NCBI RefSeq assembly: GCF_002090055.1
Contig: NZ_BBRH01000020.1
Span: 1-64,000, forward strand
DNA: 64,000 nt
Source: Demequina sp. NBRC 110051
Lineage (GTDB): Bacteria > Actinomycetota > Actinomycetes > Actinomycetales > Demequinaceae
Direction: 5' to 3'
Part shown: one piece after another, positions 17,201-25,671 of the stretch
How the letters are laid out: every line of letters starts with the position of its first letter
How positions within the stretch are numbered: the stretch's first letter is position 1
Made by a program: the position numbers and the translations under genes
Notes under the pieces: model-generated
What the model saw: only the letters and a program-made list of their open reading frames with translations
What the model was told of the DNA's origin: nothing
Databases searched by the model: none

Positions 17201-19296
17201 CCGGCACCCACACCTTCACCGGTGTCGCCGAGGGCCCGCACACGGTCACCGCGACCGTCGCGGACGCATCCCACGGCGAGTACGAGGGCCCCGGCGCGAT
17301 CGACAGCGTCGACTTTTCGGTCAGCCTCGCGCCGCTCACCGGGGACTTCCCGGCCGACGGTCTCGCGCTGCACCTCGAGTCCGACCTCAACGTCATCAAG
17401 GATGGGGCCAACCACGTCGGAGGCTGGCTGGATCAATCCGGGCGCGGCAACGACCTCGACGACCCTCATGGCGATCCGGAGATGACCACGTCGCCCAGCG
17501 GCATGCCCGCCATCGCCTTCGACGGTGACGCCGACGCGCTCGAGCGTGACGGGGGCCTCAACGGCATGCCGCTCGGTGACGCCGATCGCACCGTCGCCGT
17601 GGTCGCGAGCTACGACTCGGGCGGATGGGGTGGCTTCGCGTGGGGCGCCCCGTACTGCGGGATGACGTTCGGCACGGGCGTGTCCGCCACTGGCAACCTT
17701 GCCCTCCAGGGATGGTGCGCCGACCACGATTCGGGCGTGGCAGGGACCGGGGCAGGATGGCTCGTGCAGGCCATCACCTATGACGGCAGCACCTTCGCCC
17801 ACTACCGCGACGGCGTCGAGATCGACGACGGCACCGTCGCGCTCAACACCGCGGCCGATCGCATCATCCTCGGTGCCGAGGTGGACGGCGCACCCACGCT
17901 CGACATGGACGTGGCCGCGGTGGTGGTCTACGACCGGGTCCTCGACGGCGACGAGCTGGCACAACTGACCGCCTACCTCGACGAGAAGTACATCTCCGGC
18001 GAGGTGGAGGACGGGCCGCCCACCGTTCCGGCCGGTCTGACGGCTGATCCTGGCGACGCTCAGGTGGCGTTGACCTGGGGCCCGGCGGCCGATGCCAACG
18101 GGGACCTCGAGGGATACCACGTCTATCGTGCGGAGCAGCCGGGCGCCATCGACCCCGCGGTCGACAGCCCGATCGCCACGGTCACCGAGCCCTCCTATCT
18201 CGACACCGGCGTGGTCAATGGCGTCAGCTACACCTACGCGGTGACGGCGTTCGACGCGGCGGGGCATGAGTCCGCGGCCTCGGCGACGGCGGACGCTATC
18301 CCCGCGGCACCCGAGCCGGACACCACGCCGCCTGCGGCGCCCGCGGCCCTCACCGCGACGGCGGGCATCGCCAAGGTGACCCTGGAGTGGGACGACAGCG
18401 GTGAGCCGGATCTGGATGAGTACCTGGTCTATCGCGCCGCCGCGCCCGCGACGCCGGATCCGGAGGCAGACACCCCGCTGGCGTCCGTCACGGACAGCGG
18501 GTACGTCGACACCGACGTGACCGCCGGCACCGCGTACGCGTACGTCGTCACGGCCGTGGATGAGACGGGCAATCAGTCCGCGGGCTCGACCGCCGCACAG
18601 GCCACTCCCACGGCGCCGCCGGTACCGGGTGTGGGATGCGCGGTGCCGTACGCAAGCGACACCGTGCTGTGCCTGGTCTCAACTACAGGGGTGAGCGGCC
18701 CGACCGTGAGCGCGTGGGCCGACCAGTCCACGGCCGGAAACGACCTCGACCTCGTCACCGGCGATCCGACGCTCGGCGACGTCCAGACTCCCTCGGGCCT
18801 GCCCGCCGTGTCCTTCGACGGTGACGGGGATTCCCTTCGCCGCGTCGGTTCCCTGCAGGACATGCCGCTCGGTGCGGCCGACCGCACCGTGGTCACGGTG
18901 GTGCGCTACGACTCGGTGGGCTGGGGAGGCTTCTCGTGGGGAGCGCCGTACTGCGGTATGACCTTCGGCACCACCGTCGCGACCGATGGGGACCTTGCGG
19001 TCCAGGGGTGGTGTGCCGACCACGACTCGGGTGTGGCCGGCACGGGAACCGGCTGGCTGGTCCAGTCCGTGGTCTACCGCGACGAGGAGTTCGTGCACTA
19101 CCGCGACGGGGCCGAGATCGGTGCGGGTGCGTACACCTACACCACCGCGGCCGATCAGATCATGCTGGGCGCCGAGATCGACGGCAACCCGTCGCTCGAC
19201 ATGGACGTCGCTGCCGTCCTCGTGTTCGACAGGGCGCTCAGTGCCGCCGAACACCAGGAGGTCATCGACTCCGTGACGGCCACCTACCTGGGGTGA
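14215..19296 (+). CDS. Giant surface/secreted protein: sugar-dehydrogenase propeller with PKD, three LamG-like and two FnIII domains
   Basis: A 1693-residue exported protein. Hydrophobic segment about residues 14-36 (signal or anchor); glucose/sorbosone dehydrogenase (GSDH) beta-propeller about 63-440, with GLRNPFR and QWPYCEG segments; PKD domain about 442-525 (TWHFGDG); an Ig-like stretch to about 715; LamG-like modules about 716-940, 1042-1265 and 1471-1693; FnIII repeats about 1268-1468. The second and third LamG modules are close copies, sharing YCGMTFGT and QGWCADHDSGVAGTG. No LPxTG anchor is seen. The ATG at 14215 follows GGGGGGAAG. Likely binds and oxidises, or only binds, a polysaccharide outside the cell. 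The cofactor (PQQ or none) cannot be told, and a GlxR-type site suggests carbon control. Confidence 0.85.
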   Translation: MSFFGVRLWGTSPLLRLFQAVVITVITAVVGTLTAADPVPTEDSPDSVEQVLAPAETPAEPLSLEGFTDEAVLTAGLNQPISMAFLPDGRMLVLEKEGRILIGNPGTVPMQTQAYMTLTNIDVTAERGLIDIALDPQFETNGYLYVYYHPATPGKGRISRFTHTENAGGLTSRASTASEMVVWQDTTGYTSCCHYGGGLDIGPDGNLWLTNGDKFDGERAQDLTDASGSIIRVATDGSVPADNPFADGAGGANPYIWAYGLRNPFRASWDTETNRMFVGEVGGNDVPESWEDVHLVKYDEAYRGLNYQWPYCEGPAPYTDFPECPIVAGDEAEPIFAYQHANSADNNASLTGGFVYRGTQFPAAWDGVYFYGDYTRHMIRYLTFDESGETVTGDFPFRPSEQIPGNPTTVVSIEQGGDGALYYALIATGQIRRVVYEGGNQAPSVTSAAADVTEGPTPLDVEFTASATDPEGDQVEYTWHFGDGTTATGATASHTYTVDGPYDAYVSVSDGSHTVASDSIRIQAGVAPDVEITSPVGGALFRAGDTIAVSGSASDDGTLDDADYAWTVQFGHDNHFHPADLIPNGPSGEFEIPTSGHDYSNETWYRVTLTVTDADGLVGTDTVEVFPDKVDLTLATEPAGLIVNLDSVPRSTPWVHDTLIGFEHTVTARTPQCLDGEGYVFDHWSDGGAASHVATVPDVDSTLTAVFTASGPCAAPVTEGLVMRLQGDQGVTASGGAVTAWSDLTSSGNALAATTGSPSLITGALAGHNVVSFDGVDDGMGRSGFAGLPTDGADRSVFALVRYDGSSTTGGWAGFTYGAPYTGEAWGPVRTSDGDLGIQGWGGAGDADSDSPADGEGWLVQSIVLDDDAWVHYRDGVEIDAGTQAYDTGADRIRLGAELNDNRKVAMDVAEILVYDRAVSPTEQAQIQDYFAQAYLDGIVEEPEPPTVTITAPTDGQTVRGGDVAVTWQTGGGFAAGDHVHLTLDDGEHVTVMGATGTHTFTGVAEGPHTVTATVADASHGEYEGPGAIDSVDFSVSLAPLTGDFPADGLALHLESDLNVIKDGANHVGGWLDQSGRGNDLDDPHGDPEMTTSPSGMPAIAFDGDADALERDGGLNGMPLGDADRTVAVVASYDSGGWGGFAWGAPYCGMTFGTGVSATGNLALQGWCADHDSGVAGTGAGWLVQAITYDGSTFAHYRDGVEIDDGTVALNTAADRIILGAEVDGAPTLDMDVAAVVVYDRVLDGDELAQLTAYLDEKYISGEVEDGPPTVPAGLTADPGDAQVALTWGPAADANGDLEGYHVYRAEQPGAIDPAVDSPIATVTEPSYLDTGVVNGVSYTYAVTAFDAAGHESAASATADAIPAAPEPDTTPPAAPAALTATAGIAKVTLEWDDSGEPDLDEYLVYRAAAPATPDPEADTPLASVTDSGYVDTDVTAGTAYAYVVTAVDETGNQSAGSTAAQATPTAPPVPGVGCAVPYASDTVLCLVSTTGVSGPTVSAWADQSTAGNDLDLVTGDPTLGDVQTPSGLPAVSFDGDGDSLRRVGSLQDMPLGAADRTVVTVVRYDSVGWGGFSWGAPYCGMTFGTTVATDGDLAVQGWCADHDSGVAGTGTGWLVQSVVYRDEEFVHYRDGAEIGAGAYTYTTAADQIMLGAEIDGNPSLDMDVAAVLVFDRALSAAEHQEVIDSVTATYLG

Positions 19297-19300
19297 CGCG

Positions 19301-19768
19301 CTAGCGGCACGCGAGGTTGTTCACCGGGGCGAGCGACGCGGGCCCGGAAAATTCCGCAAGGAGCTCAGCCACGGCATCGTCCGCCCGCACTCGCGGGACC
19401 GTCACCTCGAGTGCGGGCGAGCGGCCAAAGACCGTGGCGACCCACGCCTCGTCCTCCTCGCGCACCAACCAGTCCACGTCGACACCACTCGTCGTGACAC
19501 TGACGCACTGTTCGGTGGTGGGGCCCGGCGGCTCCACGCCGCAGCGCGCGATGAGCTCGTACTCGTCCCCCCACGCCTGGGTGGCCTGCGAGGTGGTCCC
19601 GCGCTGCTCGAGCCCGCCGATGGTCTCGGGGATTGCGAGCATCACCTTGGCGCAATCGGGATCGGCGGCGTAGGTGGCCGGCTCGACCACGACGGCGTGT
19701 GCGCATCCCGTGAGAGCCGCCGCCGCGATGCCCGCCCAAGCGGCGAGCGAGGGACCGGTCATGCGCAT
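19301..19768 (-). CDS. DUF3515 lipoprotein
   Basis: A 155-residue predicted lipoprotein: charged start, hydrophobic stretch and lipobox LTGC at residues about 19-22, then a Cys-containing extracytoplasmic domain (PDCAKVM, ARCGVEPP, EQCVSV, NLACR). DUF3515 proteins are conserved in actinobacteria next to ddl and thiL, as here; their role is unknown, perhaps cell-envelope related. The start is leaderless: TACCCT lies six bases before the ATG and no ribosome site is present. An in-frame ATG two codons later (19762) is also possible. Confidence 0.8.
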   Translation of the reverse strand: MRMTGPSLAAWAGIAAAALTGCAHAVVVEPATYAADPDCAKVMLAIPETIGGLEQRGTTSQATQAWGDEYELIARCGVEPPGPTTEQCVSVTTSGVDVDWLVREEDEAWVATVFGRSPALEVTVPRVRADDAVAELLAEFSGPASLAPVNNLACR

Positions 19769-19825
19769 GGGACAAGGGTAGTCGGGCTGTGCGGGCCCGC
19801 CGCACGCGTGGCCTACCCTCGTCCC
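19769..19825. promoter_or_regulatory. Divergent pair of leaderless promoters
   Basis: The 57 bases between DUF3515 and thiL hold, on each strand, the block TACCCT-N6-ATG (minus -10 at 19775-19780; plus -10 at 19814-19819). The two blocks differ at one base of fifteen (TACCCT-TGTCCC-ATG and TACCCT-CGTCCC-ATG). Neither gene has a Shine-Dalgarno sequence. Confidence 0.65.
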
Positions 19826-20761
19826 ATGACCCGCGTCGCAGACATGTCCGAGGACGACCTCATCGCCCTGTTCTCCCCGCGCCTGCCCCAGACGGACGCG
19901 GAGATTCTGGGCTCGGGTGACGACGCCGCCGTGATCGCGGTGGACGGCGATCTGGTGGTGAGCGCCGACATGCTCGTCGAGAACCGCCACTTTCGCACCG
20001 AGTGGTCGACGGGTGCCGACGTGGGGTGGCGCGCCGCGGTGCAGAATCTTGCGGACATCGATGCAATGGGCGCGGTGCCGACCGCCCTCGAGGTGTCCCT
20101 CGCGCTGCCGGGAGACACGTCCGTCGAGTGGGTGCTTGGCTTCGCCGACGGCCTGCGTGAGGCGTGCGAGCCGCACGGCGTTGGCGTGGTGGGCGGCGAC
20201 CTCTCCGGCGGCAGCGAGATCGTGGTGTCGGTCACGGCGCTCGGCGAGACTCACGGCACGGAGCCGGTGACGAGGGCCGATGCCGTGGCCGGCGACGTGG
20301 TCGCGGTCTCGGGGCCGCTCGGGGCGGCCCGCGCGGGACTCGCTCAGCTGGAGGCGGGCGTGCGATACGCCCAGGACGCGATCGACCTGTTTGTGCGGCC
20401 CCGGCCCCGTATCGGGGCCGGGCTCGAGGCCGCGCTGCACGGGGCCAGCGCCATGATGGACCTGTCGGATGGGCTCGCGCGCGACGGAGCACGGATGGCG
20501 CGGGCGTCCGAGGTTCGCCTCGCCCTCGACTCGGTGCTGATCCCCGTCCACGAGGCTGCGGTGTTCACCGCGCAGGCCCTGGACGCCGACGCCCTCGCGT
20601 GGGCCCTGGGCGGGGGAGAGGACCACCACATGCTGGCGTGCTTCCCACGCGAGTCGGCGGTGCCGGCCGGGTGGACCGTGGTGGGCATGGTCGAGGAGGG
20701 CACGGGGCTCACCGTGGACGGGGAGGCGCCAACGGTGGCGGGCTGGGACCACTTCGCGTGA
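19826..20761 (+). CDS. thiL: Thiamine-monophosphate kinase
   Basis: A 311-residue cytoplasmic kinase that phosphorylates thiamine monophosphate to the active cofactor thiamine diphosphate. The ATP/Mg site GSGDDAAVIAVDGDLVVSADMLVE is present, as are VQNLADIDAMGA, VGGDLSGG and the C-terminal MDLSDGLARD and GGGEDHHML motifs of the PurM/ThiL fold. ATG at 19826 without a ribosome site, TACCCT six bases before it: probably leaderless. No TPP riboswitch-like leader fits in the 57-base gap. Carries a copy of the 14-base repeat at 20275. Confidence 0.94.
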   Translation: MTRVADMSEDDLIALFSPRLPQTDAEILGSGDDAAVIAVDGDLVVSADMLVENRHFRTEWSTGADVGWRAAVQNLADIDAMGAVPTALEVSLALPGDTSVEWVLGFADGLREACEPHGVGVVGGDLSGGSEIVVSVTALGETHGTEPVTRADAVAGDVVAVSGPLGAARAGLAQLEAGVRYAQDAIDLFVRPRPRIGAGLEAALHGASAMMDLSDGLARDGARMARASEVRLALDSVLIPVHEAAVFTAQALDADALAWALGGGEDHHMLACFPRESAVPAGWTVVGMVEEGTGLTVDGEAPTVAGWDHFA

Positions 20762-20784
20762 GGTGGCCCAGCCGGTCGAGCCGG

Positions 20785-20798
20785 CCACGGCATCGGCC
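20785..20798 (-). repeat. Dispersed 14-base repeat, intergenic copy (thiL/rpmB)
   Basis: Exact GGCCGATGCCGTGG read on the minus strand, lying in the 96-base gap between convergent thiL and rpmB, just beyond the rpmB terminator. No protein constraint explains it here. Confidence 0.75.
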
Positions 20799-20805
20799 GC
20801 GGGCA

Positions 20806-20842
20806 AAGCAAAAGCCGCACGCTCCGTGAGGAACGTGCGGCT
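20806..20842 (-). terminator. rpmB terminator
   Basis: AGCCGCACG (20813-20821) pairs with CGTGCGGCT (20834-20842). On the minus strand the stem is followed by TTTTGCTTT. It lies 16 bases past the rpmB stop. Confidence 0.8.
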
Positions 20843-20857
20843 CGCGAGACGCGGGGA

Positions 20858-21049
20858 TTAGACCGCGCGCTGCACCTTGCCGGCCTTGAGGCACGAGGTG
20901 CAGACGTTCACACGCTTGGGGGTACCCGCGACCACGGCACGAACGCGCTGGATGTTCGGGTTCCAGCGACGCTTGGTGCGGCGGTGCGAGTGCGAGATGC
21001 TGTGACCGAAGGACGGTCCCTTGCCGCAGACGTCGCAGTTGGCAGCCAC
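20858..21049 (-). CDS. rpmB: 50S ribosomal protein L28
   Basis: A 63-residue ribosomal protein of the large subunit. It begins [31 protein letters not shown], the standard L28 signature. Two CxxC pairs (CDVC and CTSC) mark the zinc-binding form, as opposed to the Cys-free paralogue many actinobacteria express under zinc starvation. The GTG at 21049 has AGGAG seven bases upstream. Transcribed alone, with its own promoter and a T-rich terminator. Confidence 0.96.
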   Translation of the reverse strand: MAANCDVCGKGPSFGHSISHSHRRTKRRWNPNIQRVRAVVAGTPKRVNVCTSCLKAGKVQRAV

Positions 21050-21130
21050 GATAGTTCTCCTAAAGTTTCCTGCGCGGCCGTGAGTCGGCGCGCCACGTTT
21101 GAGAGCCCAGCCTCGCCGGGCAACCGCACT

Positions 21131-21160
21131 AGGGTAACTGACAGTGACCCCTGCGGGCAA
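21131..21160 (-). promoter_or_regulatory. Possible rpmB promoter
   Basis: On the minus strand TTGCCC (21160-21155) and TACCCT (21136-21131) are spaced by 18 bases, about 75 bases before the rpmB start. The rest of the 200-base gap to the DAK2 gene shows no clear element for that gene beyond its AAAGGG ribosome site. Confidence 0.4.
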
Positions 21161-21249
21161 ATGCGGGGTGCGTGGATGTCCCGTGTCGGTCCTCCATGAC
21201 AGCATAGGCGCGACGTGGCCGGCAATCGTCGGCGGGAAGAAAGGGATCG

Positions 21250-22752
21250 ATGGCCGCATCGCACGACCTTCGCCGGTGGCTCGACTCGGGCGCTCGGGCG
21301 ATGAAGGCGGCCCGCGGCCGCCTCGATGCGATCAATGTGTTCCCCGTGCCCGATTCCGACACGGGTACCAACATCTACCTCACGCTCCACGAGGGTAACC
21401 GCGCCGTGACGCGGCTGCCAGAGGATGCCACGCATCGCGAGGTCGTCGCCGCCTTCGCCCGCGGCGCATTGCTTGGCGCACGCGGCAACTCGGGCGTCAT
21501 CATCAGCCAATACCTCACGACCTTCTTGGCCCGCCTGGACCGCCACGGCGGGCTCGCGCGACTGAAGGCCGGTGACCTCGCGGCCGCGCTCGCGGAGGCG
21601 GCCGATGCCGCCTACCTCGCCGTGGCGAGTCCCGTCGAGGGCACCATCCTCACCACCGCGCGCGCGGCCGCAGATGGAGCCACGGCCGCCGCCAGCGCCA
21701 AGGCCTCCGTGGGGGACACTGCCGTCGCCGCGGTCGTGGCGGCGCGGGCCGCGCTCGCGCGCACGCACGCCGACCTGCCCGCCGCGCGCGACGCCGGTGT
21801 GGTCGATGCCGGCGCGGCCGGGCTGGTGCTCCAGCTGGAGGCGCTCGCGGAGGCGATCGCCGGGGCCGATGCGCTCGCCACCTTGGACGAGGTTCCGTGG
21901 GAGCTGAGGGACGGTGCGCGCCGCGTCACCACCGAGGGCCTCCACGGCCACGACGGTGGCGCGTACGAGGTCATGTTCGTCACACGTGATGCCGACGACA
22001 TTCGCGAGGCGCTCACCGCCGAACTCGAGGCGTTGGGCGACTCGGTGGCCGTCACCGGCGCGCACGACCTGTGGCAGGCCCACGTGCATACCGATGAGCC
22101 GCACGCCGCCGTCGAGTTGGGCATTCGCCACCGCGCCAACCAGATCGTGGCGCGCAACGTCCTCGCGGGGCATGATGCTGACCGCTCGGCGACCGGCATC
22201 GTCGCCCTCACCGTGTGCCCGGGGCTGGCGGAGCCGCTGGCCGATGCCGGCGCGGTGGTGCTCGTGGTCCCCGATCCCACGACGCTGAAGCGTCGCGCGC
22301 TGCGCCGTGCCGTACAAGACGCCTCTTCCGAACACGCCGTGGTGGTCGCGGGACATCCTCATCTGCGCGCGGCGGCTCGCGAACTCGCCGAGAGGCGTCG
22401 CCATCCCGCGCTGACGGTGCTCGAGGCCGACCACGACGGCCAGGTGATCGCCGCGGTCGCGGCGGCCGCGCTGCTGACGCCCGGTCAGGTGCTCGCGGAA
22501 GAGATGGCGGCGGCTGTCGCCCGCACCCGCGTGGGCCGCTCGACGGGTGACGCCCTCGACGACGATGTGGATGCGATGGTGACTGAGGACACCGAGGTGG
22601 TGTCGCTGATTCTGGCTTCAGGCGTTCCCGAGGGCGTCGCCACGGCCGTGCAGATGTCGGTGCGGGCGGCCGCCCCCAGCGCGGATGTCACCGTGTACCG
22701 CGGCGGGCAGCACTCGCCGGCCGTGCTGATCGGGGTGGAGGCGCGCGCGTGA
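21250..22752 (+). CDS. DAK2-domain kinase, FakA/YloV-like
   Basis: A 500-residue cytoplasmic protein with an N-terminal DhaL/DAK2 nucleotide-binding domain (about residues 1-200) and a C-terminal FakA-type domain. The family generates acyl-phosphate from free fatty acids together with DegV-like FakB. The metal loop reads [14 protein letters not shown], where the family usually has PDGDTGTN (Gly to Ser), but the three Asp are kept; [12 protein letters not shown] follows. Starts at ATG 21250 after AAAGGG. Its stop overlaps recG (GTGA), the common actinobacterial arrangement. The partner FakB is not in the window. Confidence 0.85.
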   Translation: MAASHDLRRWLDSGARAMKAARGRLDAINVFPVPDSDTGTNIYLTLHEGNRAVTRLPEDATHREVVAAFARGALLGARGNSGVIISQYLTTFLARLDRHGGLARLKAGDLAAALAEAADAAYLAVASPVEGTILTTARAAADGATAAASAKASVGDTAVAAVVAARAALARTHADLPAARDAGVVDAGAAGLVLQLEALAEAIAGADALATLDEVPWELRDGARRVTTEGLHGHDGGAYEVMFVTRDADDIREALTAELEALGDSVAVTGAHDLWQAHVHTDEPHAAVELGIRHRANQIVARNVLAGHDADRSATGIVALTVCPGLAEPLADAGAVVLVVPDPTTLKRRALRRAVQDASSEHAVVVAGHPHLRAAARELAERRRHPALTVLEADHDGQVIAAVAAAALLTPGQVLAEEMAAAVARTRVGRSTGDALDDDVDAMVTEDTEVVSLILASGVPEGVATAVQMSVRAAAPSADVTVYRGGQHSPAVLIGVEARA

Positions 22753-24971
22753 GCGACCGGCTCGCCGAACCACTGAAGGCGGTGCTGGGTGCGCGGACCG
22801 CGGGCGGCCTGAGCAAGCTTGGTCTCACGACCGTCGGAGACCTGGTGCGCCACTATCCGCGCCGGTACGACTCGCCGGGCACCATGACCGACATGGGGGC
22901 GCTCACCGTGGGGGAGCACGTCACCGTGATGGCGCAGGTGCGTGAGGCGCGGGTGAGGTCCATGCGCTCGCGCGGCGGCGCCATGCTCGAGGCCGTGGTG
23001 ACGGACGGCACCGCCTCCCTCCAGCTGACCTTCTTCGCCAAGCGCCCCGGCGTGCTGCGCATGCATGAGGACAAGCTGCGCGCGGGACGCACGGGCCTGT
23101 TCACCGGCACCGTGGGGGAGTATCGCGGCCGTCGTCAGCTCACCCATCCCGATTACCTCATCGTGGGCGTCGACGCGGCCGACGAGGGCGAGGCGATGCT
23201 CGAGGCCTCCCGGCCCATCCCCATCTATCCGGCGTCGGCGGCGGTACCCACGTGGCGCATTGGCCGCTCCGTGCGGACGGTGCTCGACCCGCTCACCGAG
23301 GCGGACGTGCCCGACCCCCTGCCCGCGGCGCTGCGCGAAGAACGGGGCCTGCCCACGCTACTCGAGGCGTTGCGCCTGGTACACACGCCCGACGACGAGT
23401 CCGCCTACCGACGGGGCCGGGAACGCCTGCGCTTCGAGGAGGCCTTTGTGCTGCAAACCGCGCTGGCAAGGCGTCGCGCGGCGCATGCGGCGCTCACCTC
23501 CGTTCCGCGACCCGCGCGCTCCGGCGGGCTGCTCGACGCGATCGACGCGCGCCTTCCCTTCCCCCTGACCGGAGCGCAGGTGGAGGTGGGCCGCGAGATC
23601 TCGGCCGATCTCGATCGTTCGCGGCCCATGCTGCGGTTGCTGCAGGGCGATGTGGGTGCGGGCAAGACGGTCGTGGCGGTGCGTGCGATGGCGCAGGTCA
23701 TCGATGCCGGTGGTCAGGCGGCGCTGCTCGCCCCGACCGAGGTGCTCGCCGCACAGCACGCACGGTCGCTGAGGGACCTGCTGGGCCCACTCGCGGACGG
23801 CGGCATGCTCACCGGAGCCGAGGGCGCGACCCGGGTGGCGCTGCTGACGGGCTCGCTGGGTGCGACCGCGAAGAGGCAGGCGCTCGCGGAGGCCGCCTCG
23901 GGTGCCGCCGGCATCGTCGTGGGCACTCATGCGCTGCTAAGCGAGCACGTCCAGTTTGCGGACCTGGGCCTGGTGGTGGTCGACGAGCAGCATCGCTTTG
24001 GCGTCGAGCAACGCGATGCGCTGCGAGAGCGAGGCGACCATCCGCCCCACACGCTCGTCATGACGGCCACGCCCATTCCGCGCACGGTGGCGATGACGGT
24101 GTTTGGTGACCTGGAGACCTCGGTGCTCGGGGAGCGCCCTGCGGGGCGCGTCGAGGTCGTGACCCACGTGGTGCCGGCCGACAACGAGGCGTGGCTGAGG
24201 CGCACCTGGGCGCGGGCGCGCGAGGAGATCGACGCGGGTCGACGCGTCTACGTGGTGTGTCCGCGCATCGATGCGGACGAGCCAGAGCCGGCCGACGAGG
24301 GCGATGCGGGTGCGGTTGCCATGCTCGAGGGTGACACCGCGGCCGACGCGGCGGTGCCGTTGGCCTCGGTGGCGGCCACGCTGGAGGACCTCGCCGGCCG
24401 CCCGGAACTTGCTGGGGTGCGCATGGGGGCCATGCACGGACGCCTTGCGCCCGATGACAAGGACGCGGCGATGGCGGCCTTCGCGAACGGCGAGGCCCCT
24501 CTGCTGGTGTCGACCACGGTGATTGAGGTGGGCGTCGACGTGCCCCAGGCCACCATGATGGTGGTGCTCGACGCCGAGCGCTTCGGCATTTCGCAGCTCC
24601 ATCAGCTGCGTGGTCGCGTGGGGCGCTCCGACCTCCCGTCGCTGTGCCTGCTGGTCAGCCGCGCGGCGCCGGGGACTACGGCGCACGAGCGGCTCGATGC
24701 GCTCGCGGCCACGGCCGATGGGTTTGTCCTCGCCGAGAAGGACCTTGAGCTGCGCCGCGAGGGTGATGTGCTGGGCGCCTCGCAGTCGGGTGGGCGCTCG
24801 TCGCTGAGACTGCTGCGCGCGGTGCGAGACGCGCCTCTCATCGACGAGGCGCGCGCGCTCGCGGTCGCCGTGGTGGACGCGGACCCGTCGCTGACGGATC
24901 ACCCGGATCTCGATGCGGCCGTGGCCGCGTGGCTCGATCCCGAGCGAGAGGCCTTCCTCGAGCGCGGCTGA
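22749..24971 (+). CDS. recG: ATP-dependent DNA helicase RecG
   Basis: A 740-residue superfamily 2 helicase that remodels stalled replication forks and Holliday junctions. An N-terminal OB/wedge domain (about 1-200) precedes the helicase core: Walker A QGDVGAGKTVVA, motif II VVDEQHRFGVEQR, motif III TATPIPRT, and motif VI QLRGRVGRS. GTG start overlapping the upstream stop by four bases. In related genomes rsmD usually follows closely; here a 2.7 kb export locus lies between. Confidence 0.95.
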   Translation: MSDRLAEPLKAVLGARTAGGLSKLGLTTVGDLVRHYPRRYDSPGTMTDMGALTVGEHVTVMAQVREARVRSMRSRGGAMLEAVVTDGTASLQLTFFAKRPGVLRMHEDKLRAGRTGLFTGTVGEYRGRRQLTHPDYLIVGVDAADEGEAMLEASRPIPIYPASAAVPTWRIGRSVRTVLDPLTEADVPDPLPAALREERGLPTLLEALRLVHTPDDESAYRRGRERLRFEEAFVLQTALARRRAAHAALTSVPRPARSGGLLDAIDARLPFPLTGAQVEVGREISADLDRSRPMLRLLQGDVGAGKTVVAVRAMAQVIDAGGQAALLAPTEVLAAQHARSLRDLLGPLADGGMLTGAEGATRVALLTGSLGATAKRQALAEAASGAAGIVVGTHALLSEHVQFADLGLVVVDEQHRFGVEQRDALRERGDHPPHTLVMTATPIPRTVAMTVFGDLETSVLGERPAGRVEVVTHVVPADNEAWLRRTWARAREEIDAGRRVYVVCPRIDADEPEPADEGDAGAVAMLEGDTAADAAVPLASVAATLEDLAGRPELAGVRMGAMHGRLAPDDKDAAMAAFANGEAPLLVSTTVIEVGVDVPQATMMVVLDAERFGISQLHQLRGRVGRSDLPSLCLLVSRAAPGTTAHERLDALAATADGFVLAEKDLELRREGDVLGASQSGGRSSLRLLRAVRDAPLIDEARALAVAVVDADPSLTDHPDLDAAVAAWLDPEREAFLERG

Positions 24972-25024
24972 TCCCGTGCGGTGCGGGTTTCGCATTGAGG
25001 GTGCCCTTTTCGTGGGGTTTTGCC

Positions 25025-25066
25025 TATATTAAAAGCGTGGCCCCGTGCCCGAGGCCACGCGTGGCC
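25025..25066. promoter_or_regulatory. AT-rich promoter-like box and hairpin before the SipW locus
   Basis: TATATT (25025-25030) stands in a short AT-rich island, the most A/T-rich stretch nearby. Immediately after it GCGTGGCC (25035-25042) pairs with GGCCACGC (25053-25060), and GGCCACGCGTGGCC (25053-25066) is itself palindromic. Transcription from this box would place the hairpin in the leader of the gene at 25101. No good -35 was found. Confidence 0.45.
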
Positions 25067-25100
25067 CGCTGCCGCGCACTGTCGAGGTAAGGGGAAGCTC

Positions 25101-25649
25101 ATGACCGACCGTGACTCGCGATCGCTGAGGCGCGACCGCGCCAAACTCGTCCTCGCGGGAATTGCTGTGGCGGGCATCGGTGCCGCTGTGACGACCGCCG
25201 CGTGGACCGACGACGTGTGGTTCAGCGCCGAGGCCGAGGCTGCGACGTTTGATCTCCAAGGTCGTGTGGAGCCTGACGGCGCGTGGCTCGATGAAGGCAT
25301 TGACTCGACGGACTCGACAATCGATGGCGAGGATGTCGTCATCGAGATTCCCGCGGATACGTTCGTGGGCCTGGTGCCCGGCTCGAGTGTCGACGTCGAA
25401 CTCGGGCTCCTCAACGCGGGGACGTCGGACATCGACCTCGCGACTCCCGTGGCGCAGGACCTGCTCGGTGCCATCTTCACCGGCACCGATCCCGCGAGCG
25501 TCACCATCGGGGCATTGGGTGCCACCACGCTCGCTCCCGACGACACCACTACCTTCACCGTGACAGTCTCGACGGACGACACCTGGCCCGAGACCTACAT
25601 CAACACCTCGGGGACTTTCTCCGTCCTCGTCGTCGGCACCGCGAGCTGA
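25101..25649 (+). CDS. SipW-type alternate-signal exported protein (TasA/CalY-like class)
   Basis: A 182-residue exported protein. After an Arg-rich start and a hydrophobic helix (about residues 14-33) comes AAWTDDVWFSAEAEAATFDLQG, the A-[FW]-x-D...F-x-x-G pattern typical of substrates of SipW-type signal peptidases. In Bacillus such substrates (TasA) form biofilm fibres. The mature part is acidic and Thr/Ser-rich, looks all-beta, and has no Cys. Strong ribosome site AGGGGAAG. First gene of a four-gene operon that includes its probable peptidase. Fibre formation is inference. Confidence 0.75.
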   Translation: MTDRDSRSLRRDRAKLVLAGIAVAGIGAAVTTAAWTDDVWFSAEAEAATFDLQGRVEPDGAWLDEGIDSTDSTIDGEDVVIEIPADTFVGLVPGSSVDVELGLLNAGTSDIDLATPVAQDLLGAIFTGTDPASVTIGALGATTLAPDDTTTFTVTVSTDDTWPETYINTSGTFSVLVVGTAS

Positions 25650-25671
25650 CCCTCGCTCTACGCGGCTGGCG

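Noticed and set aside
19769-19825. TPP riboswitch before thiL
   Set aside because: The gap to the divergent gene is only 57 bases and the start looks leaderless; there is no room for the fold.
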